A DNA stretch of 64,000 nt from Dethiobacter alkaliphilus (lineage in GTDB: Bacteria > Bacillota > Dethiobacteria > DTU022 > UBA8154): positions 1 to 64,000 of the forward strand of contig JAENYV010000007.1 of assembly GCA_016841605.1 (NCBI GenBank). Reading direction: 5' to 3'. The notes under the pieces were generated by a model. That model saw only the letters and a list, made by a program, of their open reading frames with translations. It was not told the DNA's origin and did not search any database. Positions 38,913 to 47,372 of the stretch are shown one piece after another; position 1 is the first letter of the stretch, and each line of letters starts with the position of its first letter. Position numbers and translations under genes: made by a program.

Positions 38913-39344
38913 ATGAACGAAAACAACGCCATTATAAACAAAATTATCTTGTTATTGGAACCAGGAAGATTAATGGATGATTTAATAGCTGAAAAAATAA
39001 TGGGATACAAGCCTGTTCCAGTTAATCACTGGTTACCGGAAGGTGCTCTCGGACGTGGAAGCACTCCTTCTAACTGGTTATATATACACCCAAAATATGG
39101 CGACCAAGTAATTCCGATGCATTGTTTTCATCCTTCGCAAAATATCGAAAAAGCATGGGAAATAGTCAATAAATTAACAGAAGACGGATACAATTTTTCA
39201 GTTCAATACGACGCAAGAATATTTGAAGGAACATATACCGCAAAATTCAAGCACCTTTTTAACAATAATGAATACGCTGCAGCAGCGAAAAAACCAGAAG
39301 AAGCAATTTGTAAGGCTGCTCTTTTAGCATCTAATGATGAATAA
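38913..39344 (+). CDS. Phage ABA-sandwich domain protein
   Basis: A 143-residue protein of the phage alpha-beta-alpha sandwich family: PVNHWLPEGALGRG, AWEIVNKLTEDGYNFSVQYD and KKPEEAICKAALLA. A second member of the same family lies at 55431. Function unknown; these proteins are widespread in phage early regions. The ribosome site is AAAGGAG. Confidence 0.7.
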   Translation: MNENNAIINKIILLLEPGRLMDDLIAEKIMGYKPVPVNHWLPEGALGRGSTPSNWLYIHPKYGDQVIPMHCFHPSQNIEKAWEIVNKLTEDGYNFSVQYDARIFEGTYTAKFKHLFNNNEYAAAAKKPEEAICKAALLASNDE

Positions 39345-39406
39345 GGTTGGATTTTATTAAATATTACAGTGTTTTCGTAAAGACCATAAAGAAGGAGATA
39401 TAGAGA

Positions 39407-39667
39407 ATGAGAGATAGAGACGTCAGGAAGCATGTTGATATGTTAAATGCTCTTACGGAAGCGAGAGAAGAGCGGGATAAAGCCCAAAAAGAAACTGAAA
39501 GGCTTCGAGAAGCATTAGAACAAATAGCCTTTCCCATAAAACATTTACAACAAGAAGCAGAAAGAGAAGGGGCAAAACTTGACGGTGCAATGGCAATAGC
39601 GTTGTCTAACGATGCTAATTGGCTTAAAAATATCGCAAAGAAAGCCCTGGAAGGAAGCGGTGAATAA
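39407..39667 (+). CDS. Small coiled-coil protein
   Basis: An 86-residue helical protein: EAREERDKAQKETERLREAL is a typical coiled coil. GAAGGAG precedes ATG 39407. Its stop overlaps the next start (AATAATGG). Function unknown. Confidence 0.55.
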   Translation: MRDRDVRKHVDMLNALTEAREERDKAQKETERLREALEQIAFPIKHLQQEAEREGAKLDGAMAIALSNDANWLKNIAKKALEGSGE

Positions 39668-39894
39668 TGGATGATATTTGCAAAGCATGTCGAGAATCTA
39701 CCGAAGAAGAATTTGAAGCAACTATGGAATATTTGGAAAACGAAATTGAGCGCCTTCATGGAGCCCTCTCCGAACTCGTCAGGCTAAAACGCCTTAAAGA
39801 AACTCACGGTAGAACAGAAGAGTATCTTGCGTGCAGAGAAAAAGCCTGGGAGAGGGCAGAGGAAGTTTTAGGAGGGGGCGAAACAAATGCGTAA
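39667..39894 (+). CDS. Small acidic coiled-coil protein
   Basis: A 75-residue protein with one C-x2-C pair (DDICKACREST) and a coiled coil (EYLENEIERLHGALSELVRL). Overlaps both neighbours by a few bases. Function unknown. Confidence 0.55.
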   Translation: MDDICKACRESTEEEFEATMEYLENEIERLHGALSELVRLKRLKETHGRTEEYLACREKAWERAEEVLGGGETNA

Positions 39895-40147
39895 TCTTGG
39901 CAAAGCCAGAAAAGGCGATATTCTCCGCAGGGTAAAGCGGGGCAGAAAGTATGTTTTGTATTACGATCCACCTCCTCGAGGTGAGGTTTTCCCTGTTTAC
40001 AGCCGTTTTGTGGTTGAAGTTTGTGAAGAAAAAACCGGAAAAGCTTTATTTGTTCGCCGATTCCCCGATCAGATAAAAGCGACTTTAATGTTTGATTTAC
40101 TTTTTCGGTACGGCAATGCGGAGAAGTTTATATCTTCGAACGTGTAA
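39887..40147 (+). CDS. Small basic hypothetical protein
   Basis: An 86-residue protein. The start is basic (RNLGKARKGDILRRVKRGRK) with a following beta-like segment (YVLYYDPPPRGEVFPVY). Might bind nucleic acid; no family is recognised. It overlaps the previous gene by eight bases. Confidence 0.55.
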   Translation: MRNLGKARKGDILRRVKRGRKYVLYYDPPPRGEVFPVYSRFVVEVCEEKTGKALFVRRFPDQIKATLMFDLLFRYGNAEKFISSNV

Positions 40148-40225
40148 GGAGATGAAAACACAATGAATAATACCTTGGCAACTGCCACTATTATGCCCAG
40201 AGTACCGGGAAGGGGATGAAAAATA

Positions 40226-40411
40226 ATGGCCTGTAAATGCGCTTATCCAACAGATGAATGGCACGGTTGGGGATGCAGTGTAAGCGGCGGTGAGTGTATA
40301 TTTTTATTTCCGAATAGCAAATTATGTGCGGAAGTCTACGGAGAGGGACCGGACGCTGTTAACGCCGAGCCAGACCATATCCACGGCCACGACGAAGACG
40401 GGGAGGCGTAA
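40226..40411 (+). CDS. Small Cys/His-rich protein
   Basis: A 61-residue protein with CKCAYPTDEWHGWGC followed by SGGECIFLFP, then an acidic His-rich tail (DHIHGHDEDGE). Likely metal-binding. Its stop shares bases with the next start. Confidence 0.6.
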   Translation: MACKCAYPTDEWHGWGCSVSGGECIFLFPNSKLCAEVYGEGPDAVNAEPDHIHGHDEDGEA

Positions 40412-40938
40412 TGATGGACATAATCAGAATTCGCATGAAGCAGAACGTCAGGCCGGATCTTCTATTTGGAAAAATACACGGAAAGCCGGGAACTATTCTC
40501 CGGGCCGGTATGGAATATCCGGCGATTTCAAACAAACATGGTGCAATTTCCGGTATTTGCGATAACGGGGAAAAGCTCGGCGTTAAACCGGGAGAATTTA
40601 ATTTTGTAGAGGCTCCTAAGTGGGTGCTGGATATATGGGAAGATGAAGAACTGTCAAGAACGGTAATAAGCGACGGTGCAGGTGTTACAGGGATAAAAAT
40701 CATACTTAAAGACCGTATTATTAATAATGGCAAGCTATTATGGCACGAAACAAAAGATGCCGATATCGAAGAAAAACACCTAACTTTAAAGGAAATATAC
40801 TGGCAACTTAAGGCAAAAGGCTATAACGGGATTATATACGTGTGGGAAGAAGATGCGATAGAAGGCACCATCTACGTATGCGGCAACCACGGAGAAGGCC
40901 TATGGGAGGAGCATGGGACAACGAGAGGGTATGCATAG
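40411..40938 (+). CDS. Hypothetical early protein
   Basis: A 175-residue protein I do not recognise. The first half is beta-rich (IIRIRMKQNVRPDLLFGKIH, GMEYPAISNKHGAISGI) and the second half mixed. It lies between the Cys-rich protein and the DUF5131 gene. The ATGA start overlaps the preceding stop codon. Confidence 0.5.
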   Translation: MMDIIRIRMKQNVRPDLLFGKIHGKPGTILRAGMEYPAISNKHGAISGICDNGEKLGVKPGEFNFVEAPKWVLDIWEDEELSRTVISDGAGVTGIKIILKDRIINNGKLLWHETKDADIEEKHLTLKEIYWQLKAKGYNGIIYVWEEDAIEGTIYVCGNHGEGLWEEHGTTRGYA

Positions 40939-40976
40939 TATTTTTTTAACAAAAATTTTTTCTAAGGGAGGAGAAT

Positions 40977-42062
40977 ATGATAGCTGCAGCACCTGAAAGA
41001 ATCGCGAAAGGACTTTACTGGGACCGTGCATGGTCCCTCGTTGGCGGCTGCATTCCGGTTTCCGAAGGGTGCGATAACTGCTGGAGCGCCCGGGAAGCAC
41101 ATATGAGGGCAAAGCAGCAGAATGAAAAGATTCGGGCGCAGTATGCCAAACTGACAGATGAAAACGGGAATTGGGACGGTCAAATCAGGCTATTGGAAAA
41201 GAATCTTGACTTACCGTTGCGGACACGGAAACCGACTGTTTTTGCTGTTTGGAATGATTTATTTCATGAAGATGTGCCGTTTAATTTTACGGCACGTATT
41301 TGGTGGATTATGGGCCAATGCGCCGGGTATCTTGACCCTTCCAGATACAGACCGCATATTTTTATAATACTAACAAAGCGACCGGAACGCATGCAAGAAT
41401 GGCTGAAACTTTGGACAGACCGGCATGCAAGGAGACGTTTTATAGAGGACATGGGCGAAGTTTACGACTGGATAAACGGGCCTAAATATTGGCCGAACGT
41501 GTTGCCTAATGTCTACCTGGGCGTAACGGCCGAAAATCAAGCCCGAGCCGATGAGCGGATACCGATTCTGTTGCAGATACCGGCGGCGGTAAGGTTCGTC
41601 TCAATAGAACCGATGCTGGGGCCGGTGGACTTGACACATATGGACTCTACTTCAGAAAGCGATCCTGGATATAATGCTCTGCTTTGCGGACCAGATGACG
41701 AAGGTGATTTACAAACAGTTATTGACTGGGTTATCTGCGGTGGTGAGAGTGGCCCTGGAGCCAGACCGTGCCATCCAGACTGGGCGCGAAGTCTGCGAGA
41801 CCAGTGTTCAGCGGCAGGGACGCCATTCCTATTTAAACAATGGGGCGAGTGGGCACCTGTAAACCAGCCTTGGAAACAAAAAAATGTCAACGAGCTTACC
41901 ACGAATGAAGTGTGGTTAAACTTAGCGGGCGGGAGTGGGTTTCATGGAGATGAAGTTTGGAGAATGAAAAGGGTCGGCAAAAAAGCCGCTGGCCGCTTGC
42001 TGGATGGCCGCGAGTGGAACGAATTTCCAGAAACAGTAAAGGAAGAGGCTCCAAAACTATGA
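40977..42062 (+). CDS. Phage Gp37/Gp68 family (DUF5131) protein
   Basis: A 361-residue member of the DUF5131 family. It has a Cys motif CIPVSEGCDNC (C-x6-C-x2-C) near residue 24, plus LTKRPERMQEWL, LGVTAENQARADERIPILL, SIEPMLGPVDL, ICGGESGPGARPCHPDW and FKQWGEW, all family hallmarks. The three-Cys motif and fold suggest a radical-SAM relative, possibly DNA- or nucleotide-acting. Its real reaction is unknown. An insertion of about 25 residues follows SIEPMLGPVDL compared with compact members. Confidence 0.85.
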   Translation: MIAAAPERIAKGLYWDRAWSLVGGCIPVSEGCDNCWSAREAHMRAKQQNEKIRAQYAKLTDENGNWDGQIRLLEKNLDLPLRTRKPTVFAVWNDLFHEDVPFNFTARIWWIMGQCAGYLDPSRYRPHIFIILTKRPERMQEWLKLWTDRHARRRFIEDMGEVYDWINGPKYWPNVLPNVYLGVTAENQARADERIPILLQIPAAVRFVSIEPMLGPVDLTHMDSTSESDPGYNALLCGPDDEGDLQTVIDWVICGGESGPGARPCHPDWARSLRDQCSAAGTPFLFKQWGEWAPVNQPWKQKNVNELTTNEVWLNLAGGSGFHGDEVWRMKRVGKKAAGRLLDGREWNEFPETVKEEAPKL

Positions 42063-42532
42063 AACGCTACCTTAACCGAACCGAGAAAGAGTCCGTAACA
42101 ATTCTATCCGCTTTTATTATTTACCTGGAAGATTTTCTTGAAGTTGCCCCTCGGCGGGACAAGCAACTTTTTAAGTGGATCCGCATGGCCAAGAGTTTTA
42201 CCGGCAAAGCTTTAGACTGCTTCGTTTTGCCGCTTGACGATGATGAAAAGATAAAGATTATTAGCGAATCAACGAAGCTTGAAATAACCGCAAATTACAG
42301 AAAAGATGCACTCCGAGAGCATCAGAAAATTATGGAATTGAACAGCACAGTCCCGGTTAAGAAAGAGGATTTCCTGGACATCGTCGAGCAGGCCATAGGA
42401 GTTTGTCAGTTGTGGTGCAAGAAGGCCGGGTACGAAGCGGATAGTTGCCACTTAAAAAAGTTGCTTATTAAATATGACATTGAGCCCCTGGACTTAGAAT
42501 CGCCACCAGGGAAATGTCCGTATCAGTATTAG
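42059..42532 (+). CDS. Hypothetical helical protein (DUF5651-like)
   Basis: A 157-residue protein, mostly helical, with TGKALDCFVLPLDDDEKIKI and the C-terminal LKKLLIKYDIEPLDLES. This pattern recalls the DUF5651 phage family. ATG 42059 overlaps the previous stop, and an upstream in-frame ATG would overlap that gene by 100 bases. Function unknown. Confidence 0.55.
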   Translation: MKRYLNRTEKESVTILSAFIIYLEDFLEVAPRRDKQLFKWIRMAKSFTGKALDCFVLPLDDDEKIKIISESTKLEITANYRKDALREHQKIMELNSTVPVKKEDFLDIVEQAIGVCQLWCKKAGYEADSCHLKKLLIKYDIEPLDLESPPGKCPYQY

Positions 42533-42567
42533 TAAAAACGTAAAAGTAAAAGGCGGAGGAAAGGATT

Positions 42568-43047
42568 ATGAGTAATAAACCTTGCAGAGCGGCAGAAATA
42601 GCTGAAACTATTGCCGGATTTTTTCGGGAAGTGAAAAGCACATATGAACTCAATTATGATGCTGTCAGTAAGCACGATCAAGAAATCGGAGACCTGAGAC
42701 ACTATATCGAATTTTTCGAGCATGATGACGCTACTAAAATGCAAATATACCAGGACCTTGAAAGTGCTTTCCGGCAGCGCCGGAAAGTAAAAGATGAAAA
42801 TGAGACAATGCAGGTGCTTTATGCGCTGTTCGAAAAGAAAGAAGCCCAAAAGTTTTTAAATGACTTATCAAACGTTCTTGGTCAGGTTAGGTCTGCGGTC
42901 AAAAAACAGGAAAAACGGCAGTATAGGCCGCGAATCAGAAAAGATCTGGATTTTGATAGGGTTCGGGTGAATATAAACGAAGCTCTCAGCAACGAAGCTT
43001 TTAATATCGATTCCTGCAGCAACGCTAAAGAAGAATGCAAAATTTAG
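42568..43047 (+). CDS. Hypothetical early protein
   Basis: A 159-residue, charged, helical protein (IAETIAGFFREVKSTYELNY; DDATKMQIYQDLESAFRQRR). It precedes the primase-helicase gene with a 48-base gap. Strong ribosome site GGCGGAGGAAAGG. No family assigned. Confidence 0.55.
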   Translation: MSNKPCRAAEIAETIAGFFREVKSTYELNYDAVSKHDQEIGDLRHYIEFFEHDDATKMQIYQDLESAFRQRRKVKDENETMQVLYALFEKKEAQKFLNDLSNVLGQVRSAVKKQEKRQYRPRIRKDLDFDRVRVNINEALSNEAFNIDSCSNAKEECKI

Positions 43048-43095
43048 CAATAATAAAGTTTAGTATTAACACATTTCGGGCGGGCGGGTGTGTCC

Positions 43096-46000
43096 ATGGA
43101 ATTAGACCAGATAGTAGCAAAACTTAATATAATCTCGTTCCTGGAAGCGCAAGGAATAGTATTTGAAAAAAAAACTAAAAAAGGATGGTATGCAGAAACT
43201 TGCCCGTTTTGTGAAGGCAAGCAGAAAATCAGATTCAATGTTTCCGATAGTGACAAAAAAGGACTTTGGAAATGTTTTAAATGTGAAGAAAGCGGTAATG
43301 TAATAACGTTTTATGCTAAACTCCACAACTGCAGTAACGGTGATGCGGTAAAGGCCATAAAAAAATTTGCAGGCATCGAAGATGACGATTATCGCCGAAA
43401 GGTAGAACCAGTGTCACCTAAAGCAAACCATAGCAATATCCCTGCAAACCTGTCTGCCGGGGATGGCGACCCGGGCTTACAGGGACCAAGCGAGGATGCC
43501 GCCGACGACGGTCAAGCTGAGAAAGGTGAAGTCTATAAAGGCAAAACCGAAAACGGCCAAGAGGTTGAAATCGGTAAACCCGGAAACAACCAGGCCGAAA
43601 ATACAGACCAACAGGCAGGCAGTACGGCGAGGGGGGCGGCGCGGCCCCGGGATATTTACTCTACCCTGGTGAGGGATTCGGCCCTGACGGACGCGCATCG
43701 GCAGGAGCTAAGATCCAGGAGAGGGTTTGCAAACGCTTTAATTGACCGGCTGGCGTTCCGGTCCGGTGGCGAATACATGAAGGCGATTATTGAGAATATG
43801 CGGGAGACGTTCAGCGACCAGGACCTGCAGGAAGCCGGGATCCTGGTTGAAGTCAACGGAGTAATGGCTTATAACAACCAATTACTTGAGGAACATATTC
43901 TCATTCCTTACATTGACGAGAACGATGAAGCATATCACCTGCGGCCGCACAAGTTAGGGTTTAAAGATATAGCACCGAAGATTTATTGCCGTTATCTGCT
44001 GAAAGATAGACCCGCTGAGGTCATTTTGGCTGAAAGTGAATTTAAAGCTGCAGCACTTATGCAGTGGGGGATTTCAAGTATTGGAATACCAGGTGTAGGA
44101 ATTTTTGGTAAAAGATATTTTAGCCGTATAGTGGAACTGTTAAAAGAATTTGAGATAAAAAAAGTTTATGTGATCTTTGACAATGAAATAAAAAACGACC
44201 CAGAACTGCCTAATTTCAAACAGAAACCGGAATCACGTTATGATACAGAACTCTGGTCGTACTTAATGGCATACAAACTCTCCAAGGAAGGTTTTGCTAC
44301 CAAAATCGGAAAGCTTCCCGATGAATGGAGAGAGAACGGCAAAATTGATTTTGACGGCGCTCTTGCTCAGGGCCATACTCGGGAAGAAATTTTAAAGGTT
44401 ATTGATGCAGCCGTTTCGCACAAGGAATATCTGGAAAACTTGCCGGAAGAAGCCCGTCGTATCGTACGTCGCAAGATTTCACGGCATTTCAGCGTGGTTC
44501 CTGTTGAGCGGGAGTTTAACAAATATGTTGCTATTCGTTCTGCGGGGAAAGGCAACAATCGTGAAACATGGAAAGATACGATTTCTAATTTTGTACTGGA
44601 TATAAAATCCAGTTTTTTTACGCCTGAAGGCGTGATCCGCAATGTGCAGCTGGTCAATGAATACGGCGAAACTTCTGAAACGTTCCCGCTTACTCCCGGG
44701 GAGATGGCCGGTCTGAACGAATGGAAAAAGTTTTGTTTCGGGAAAGGCAATTTTGTTTTTGAAGGCAATACCCAAGACCTACTGAACGTTTGGAAACGGG
44801 AGTTTCTGCGGGATACGGGGGACCTTATTTATATGCCGGACAGAATTGGTTATATAGAGGACAGTAAACTTTGGCTGTTCGGGAATATGGCCATAAAAGA
44901 CGGCCAGGTTTACCGTCCGGATAATGACGGAATTATCTGGATAGACGGCCGGGGCTATAAGCCTCAAAGCCTGCAGTTGGGAGCCAGGGGAGAGGCTATT
45001 GAGGACGCTATTCCTTCACTTTCGGAAAAAACGGTCGATATGGGGGAAATTGCCCAGCGCATGAAACAGACCGTCGGCGGATATGAAGCTTATATGGGCA
45101 TAGGTTGGGTTATCGCTACTATTTTCAGCTATGATATTTTCCGGGAATATAAATGTATGCCGATTCTTTTTTCTCACGGCAAAAGAGAATCGGGAAAATC
45201 AACGATTCTGCGCTGGTTGATGAACTTTTTCGGCATAGAAACTGAAGGAATCGGCATTGCAGAAACGACGCAAAATTTTATTGCCCGGGCACTAAGTTAT
45301 TATTCGAGCCTGGGATGCTGGTTTGATGAATACCGCAACGATGTAAAGGTTACGCAGAAGGACGGGTTTTTTCGGAGCGCCTACAACCGGCAGTTTTCCG
45401 GGAAGGGGACGGCCACGGCGTTCCAGGCCAGAGGATTCGCCGTTCATGCTACAGTAACGATTTCCGGAGAAGAGTTGCCAAAAGATAACGGACTTTTTAC
45501 AAGGTTAATTCCAATCCAGGCTTCAGCATATAAACGTGACCGAACATGGTTTGAATGGTTCAACCGGCACTGTAGCGAATTTTCGTATCTGACTTATTAT
45601 TTATTGCTGAACTATGAGAAATTAAAGCCGGAAATTTTAAAAAATATCGCGGAAATGAAAAAAGCTTTGCTCAAGCAGGATATCAGTGACAGAACTGCAG
45701 AGAACTGGGCTATTTGCGCCGGTGCGTTTGAAGCGATAGTTTTCGACGACGATGCTTTTATAAAGTGGGTTGAAGAAACTTGCCAGGAGATTAAGCGTAC
45801 CGGCGAAAGTGAACATATGCTTAATCTCTTTTGGAACGATGTTTCTTATCTGATTAGCGAAGGAAAACTGGGCTTTAACCAGTTTGTAGTTAATGGGGAC
45901 GAGCTTTCCGTCTGGTTTTCCGGAGCTTATGAAGTATGGGCGCTGCATTATCGGAGCAAGACGGGAAAGGAGCCGTTTGCAGAGCATAGTATCCGGAAAT

Positions 46001-46179
46001 ATTTGCAAGATGAAGAGTATTATTTATATCCCACAAAAGAACAAAGCTCTTACCGTGTTTATTTTGGAAAAGGAAATAGTCAAGTGAGGAAAAGGGCTAT
46101 TACTATATCTATCAGCAAAGCGCCGGAAGTTTTAGAGGAAGTTGTGGATATACTTTTAACGATAGATAATAGAAAATAA
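43096..46179 (+). CDS. Primase-helicase (zinc ribbon, TOPRIM-like region, AAA+ ATPase)
   Basis: A 1027-residue replication protein. An N-terminal CHC2-type zinc ribbon (CPFCEGKQK...WKCFKCEESG, residues about 35-65) recognises primase templates. A Pro/Gln-rich linker follows. The TOPRIM-like region has VILAESEFKAAALMQWG near residue 310 and VYVIFDNE near 357. The C-terminal half has Walker A HGKRESGKSTILRW at about 695, Walker B-like CWFDEYRND, and a DUF927-type helicase plan. The order is primase then helicase, and the gene lies directly before the candidate origin. Start ATG 43096 follows GGGCGGGTG. Confidence 0.8.
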   Translation: MELDQIVAKLNIISFLEAQGIVFEKKTKKGWYAETCPFCEGKQKIRFNVSDSDKKGLWKCFKCEESGNVITFYAKLHNCSNGDAVKAIKKFAGIEDDDYRRKVEPVSPKANHSNIPANLSAGDGDPGLQGPSEDAADDGQAEKGEVYKGKTENGQEVEIGKPGNNQAENTDQQAGSTARGAARPRDIYSTLVRDSALTDAHRQELRSRRGFANALIDRLAFRSGGEYMKAIIENMRETFSDQDLQEAGILVEVNGVMAYNNQLLEEHILIPYIDENDEAYHLRPHKLGFKDIAPKIYCRYLLKDRPAEVILAESEFKAAALMQWGISSIGIPGVGIFGKRYFSRIVELLKEFEIKKVYVIFDNEIKNDPELPNFKQKPESRYDTELWSYLMAYKLSKEGFATKIGKLPDEWRENGKIDFDGALAQGHTREEILKVIDAAVSHKEYLENLPEEARRIVRRKISRHFSVVPVEREFNKYVAIRSAGKGNNRETWKDTISNFVLDIKSSFFTPEGVIRNVQLVNEYGETSETFPLTPGEMAGLNEWKKFCFGKGNFVFEGNTQDLLNVWKREFLRDTGDLIYMPDRIGYIEDSKLWLFGNMAIKDGQVYRPDNDGIIWIDGRGYKPQSLQLGARGEAIEDAIPSLSEKTVDMGEIAQRMKQTVGGYEAYMGIGWVIATIFSYDIFREYKCMPILFSHGKRESGKSTILRWLMNFFGIETEGIGIAETTQNFIARALSYYSSLGCWFDEYRNDVKVTQKDGFFRSAYNRQFSGKGTATAFQARGFAVHATVTISGEELPKDNGLFTRLIPIQASAYKRDRTWFEWFNRHCSEFSYLTYYLLLNYEKLKPEILKNIAEMKKALLKQDISDRTAENWAICAGAFEAIVFDDDAFIKWVEETCQEIKRTGESEHMLNLFWNDVSYLISEGKLGFNQFVVNGDELSVWFSGAYEVWALHYRSKTGKEPFAEHSIRKYLQDEEYYLYPTKEQSSYRVYFGKGNSQVRKRAITISISKAPEVLEEVVDILLTIDNRK

Positions 46180-46582
46180 TACCTAATTTACTGGCCACCC
46201 GCTAAATACCGATGAAATCGCAACTTAAAGCGATTTTGTTGTTTTTTTGGCCGGTGCTGGCCACCCCTATTTAAAACGCCGGCCACTATTTAAAGCACGA
46301 TTCTATCGTAGTTTATAAAACATACTGGCCAGCTGGCCACCCAATGTGGTGCTTGAAACTTTCAGGAGATGAGTTTTGAGTTAAAAAACAAATAGATGTT
46401 TTAATAAGTTTAAAAATATATTTGCCGGCCACAGCTTTTATGAAAAATAGCCTTTTAGCTGGCCAGCTGGCCAGCAGTATCCACGGACATCGATAAAACC
46501 GAGAAAAAATTACTGGCCGGCTTTCAAAACGAGGGTGGCCAGAGCCGGCCAGAACCGGCCAGCAGAAAAAGAGGTATACATT
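46180..46582. other. Candidate replication origin with 13 GGCC motifs
   Basis: This 403-bp gap holds no gene. GGCC occurs at 46193, 46249, 46259, 46281, 46327, 46335, 46427, 46461, 46469, 46515, 46537, 46547 and 46557, about ten times the number expected for its composition. Most are within TGGCCA or CCGGCC, several spaced 8 or 10 bases apart. AT-rich stretches (46375-46425) lie between the clusters. The layout of short repeats plus AT-rich DNA next to a primase-helicase is that of a phage origin. Frames across it are accidental. Confidence 0.55.
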
Positions 46583-47134
46583 ATGAATCGTTATGAAAGA
46601 ATTCTTTCCCAAAAAAATAAGGATGAAAATCAAGACAAAACTCAAGAGGCTAAAAAGCAAAAGTTTAAAAACGAAGCACAGCAAAAACCAAAAAACCAAA
46701 AAGCAGAAAAACTCCATGTTCCAACCAGCCAACCGGTCAGCCAGTCCTCAGCCCCAGCCAAGACAGACCACGGCTTTACTCACGAAGAAGCCTGGGGGAG
46801 GGTTGACCCGGCAACCGGGATACGTTCTGCGCATAAGGATCCTTATGCGGACATTTACCCGGAAGATTCATACCTTTGGGTTAAGTTATCCCTCTTGACC
46901 GAAACGGAATTAAGCGACTGGTATCTTTGCGGCATTTTAAAATATATGCGGCTGCAGGGGACCAGGCTCAAGCCCAGTGATGCTTACGAGTATGTTCTTT
47001 CTCCGGTTATCGGTAAAACCTACCCCAACGGCTGGGGCTGGAAATCGCAGAAAGAATACGACCGCGAAAAAGATAAATTGCTGAATCCTTACCGTGAGAA
47101 AATAGTTGGGCTTTTAAAAATGCTGAAAGAGTAA
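46583..47134 (+). CDS. Hypothetical protein with a disordered N-terminus
   Basis: A 183-residue protein. The first 70 residues are Lys/Gln/Ser-rich and disordered; the second half is folded (YADIYPEDSYLWVKLSLLTE; LQGTRLKPSDAYEYVLSPVI). It follows the GGCC region and could be an origin-binding partner, though that is only inference from position. ATG 46583 follows AAAGAGGTATAC. Confidence 0.55.
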   Translation: MNRYERILSQKNKDENQDKTQEAKKQKFKNEAQQKPKNQKAEKLHVPTSQPVSQSSAPAKTDHGFTHEEAWGRVDPATGIRSAHKDPYADIYPEDSYLWVKLSLLTETELSDWYLCGILKYMRLQGTRLKPSDAYEYVLSPVIGKTYPNGWGWKSQKEYDREKDKLLNPYREKIVGLLKMLKE

Positions 47135-47172
47135 AAAATTTAAGCAAAGATAACGGAGGCATAAAGAAAACA

Positions 47173-47370
47173 ATGCTTGCCCTCTGGGGAAAACGAAAGA
47201 AGCTCGTCAAAATCCACCGCATGGAAAACGGTATAGCATATCTTATCGAGGAACCGCCCGGAAGTGGTTCTTTTTATTTGCCGTTAGTGAAAGATGGGGA
47301 GAATGTCGAGGAGTTTGAAATTGTGGAAAAAGGGACGGAGCAGGAACAGTTGAGTATTAAAGGGGTGTAA
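47173..47370 (+). CDS. Small hypothetical protein
   Basis: A 65-residue protein (LALWGKRKKLVKIHRMENGI, then FYLPLVKDGENVEEFEIVE), probably a small beta fold. It lies three bases before the helicase-methyltransferase start. Function unknown. Confidence 0.55.
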   Translation: MLALWGKRKKLVKIHRMENGIAYLIEEPPGSGSFYLPLVKDGENVEEFEIVEKGTEQEQLSIKGV

Positions 47371-47372
47371 CT

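Noticed and set aside
46313-46732. A 139-codon leftward frame across the GGCC region
   Set aside because: Its composition (Trp/Pro/Ala from GGCC repeats, then Phe/Leu runs from the opposite strand of a Lys-rich gene) is that of a shadow. No ribosome site.
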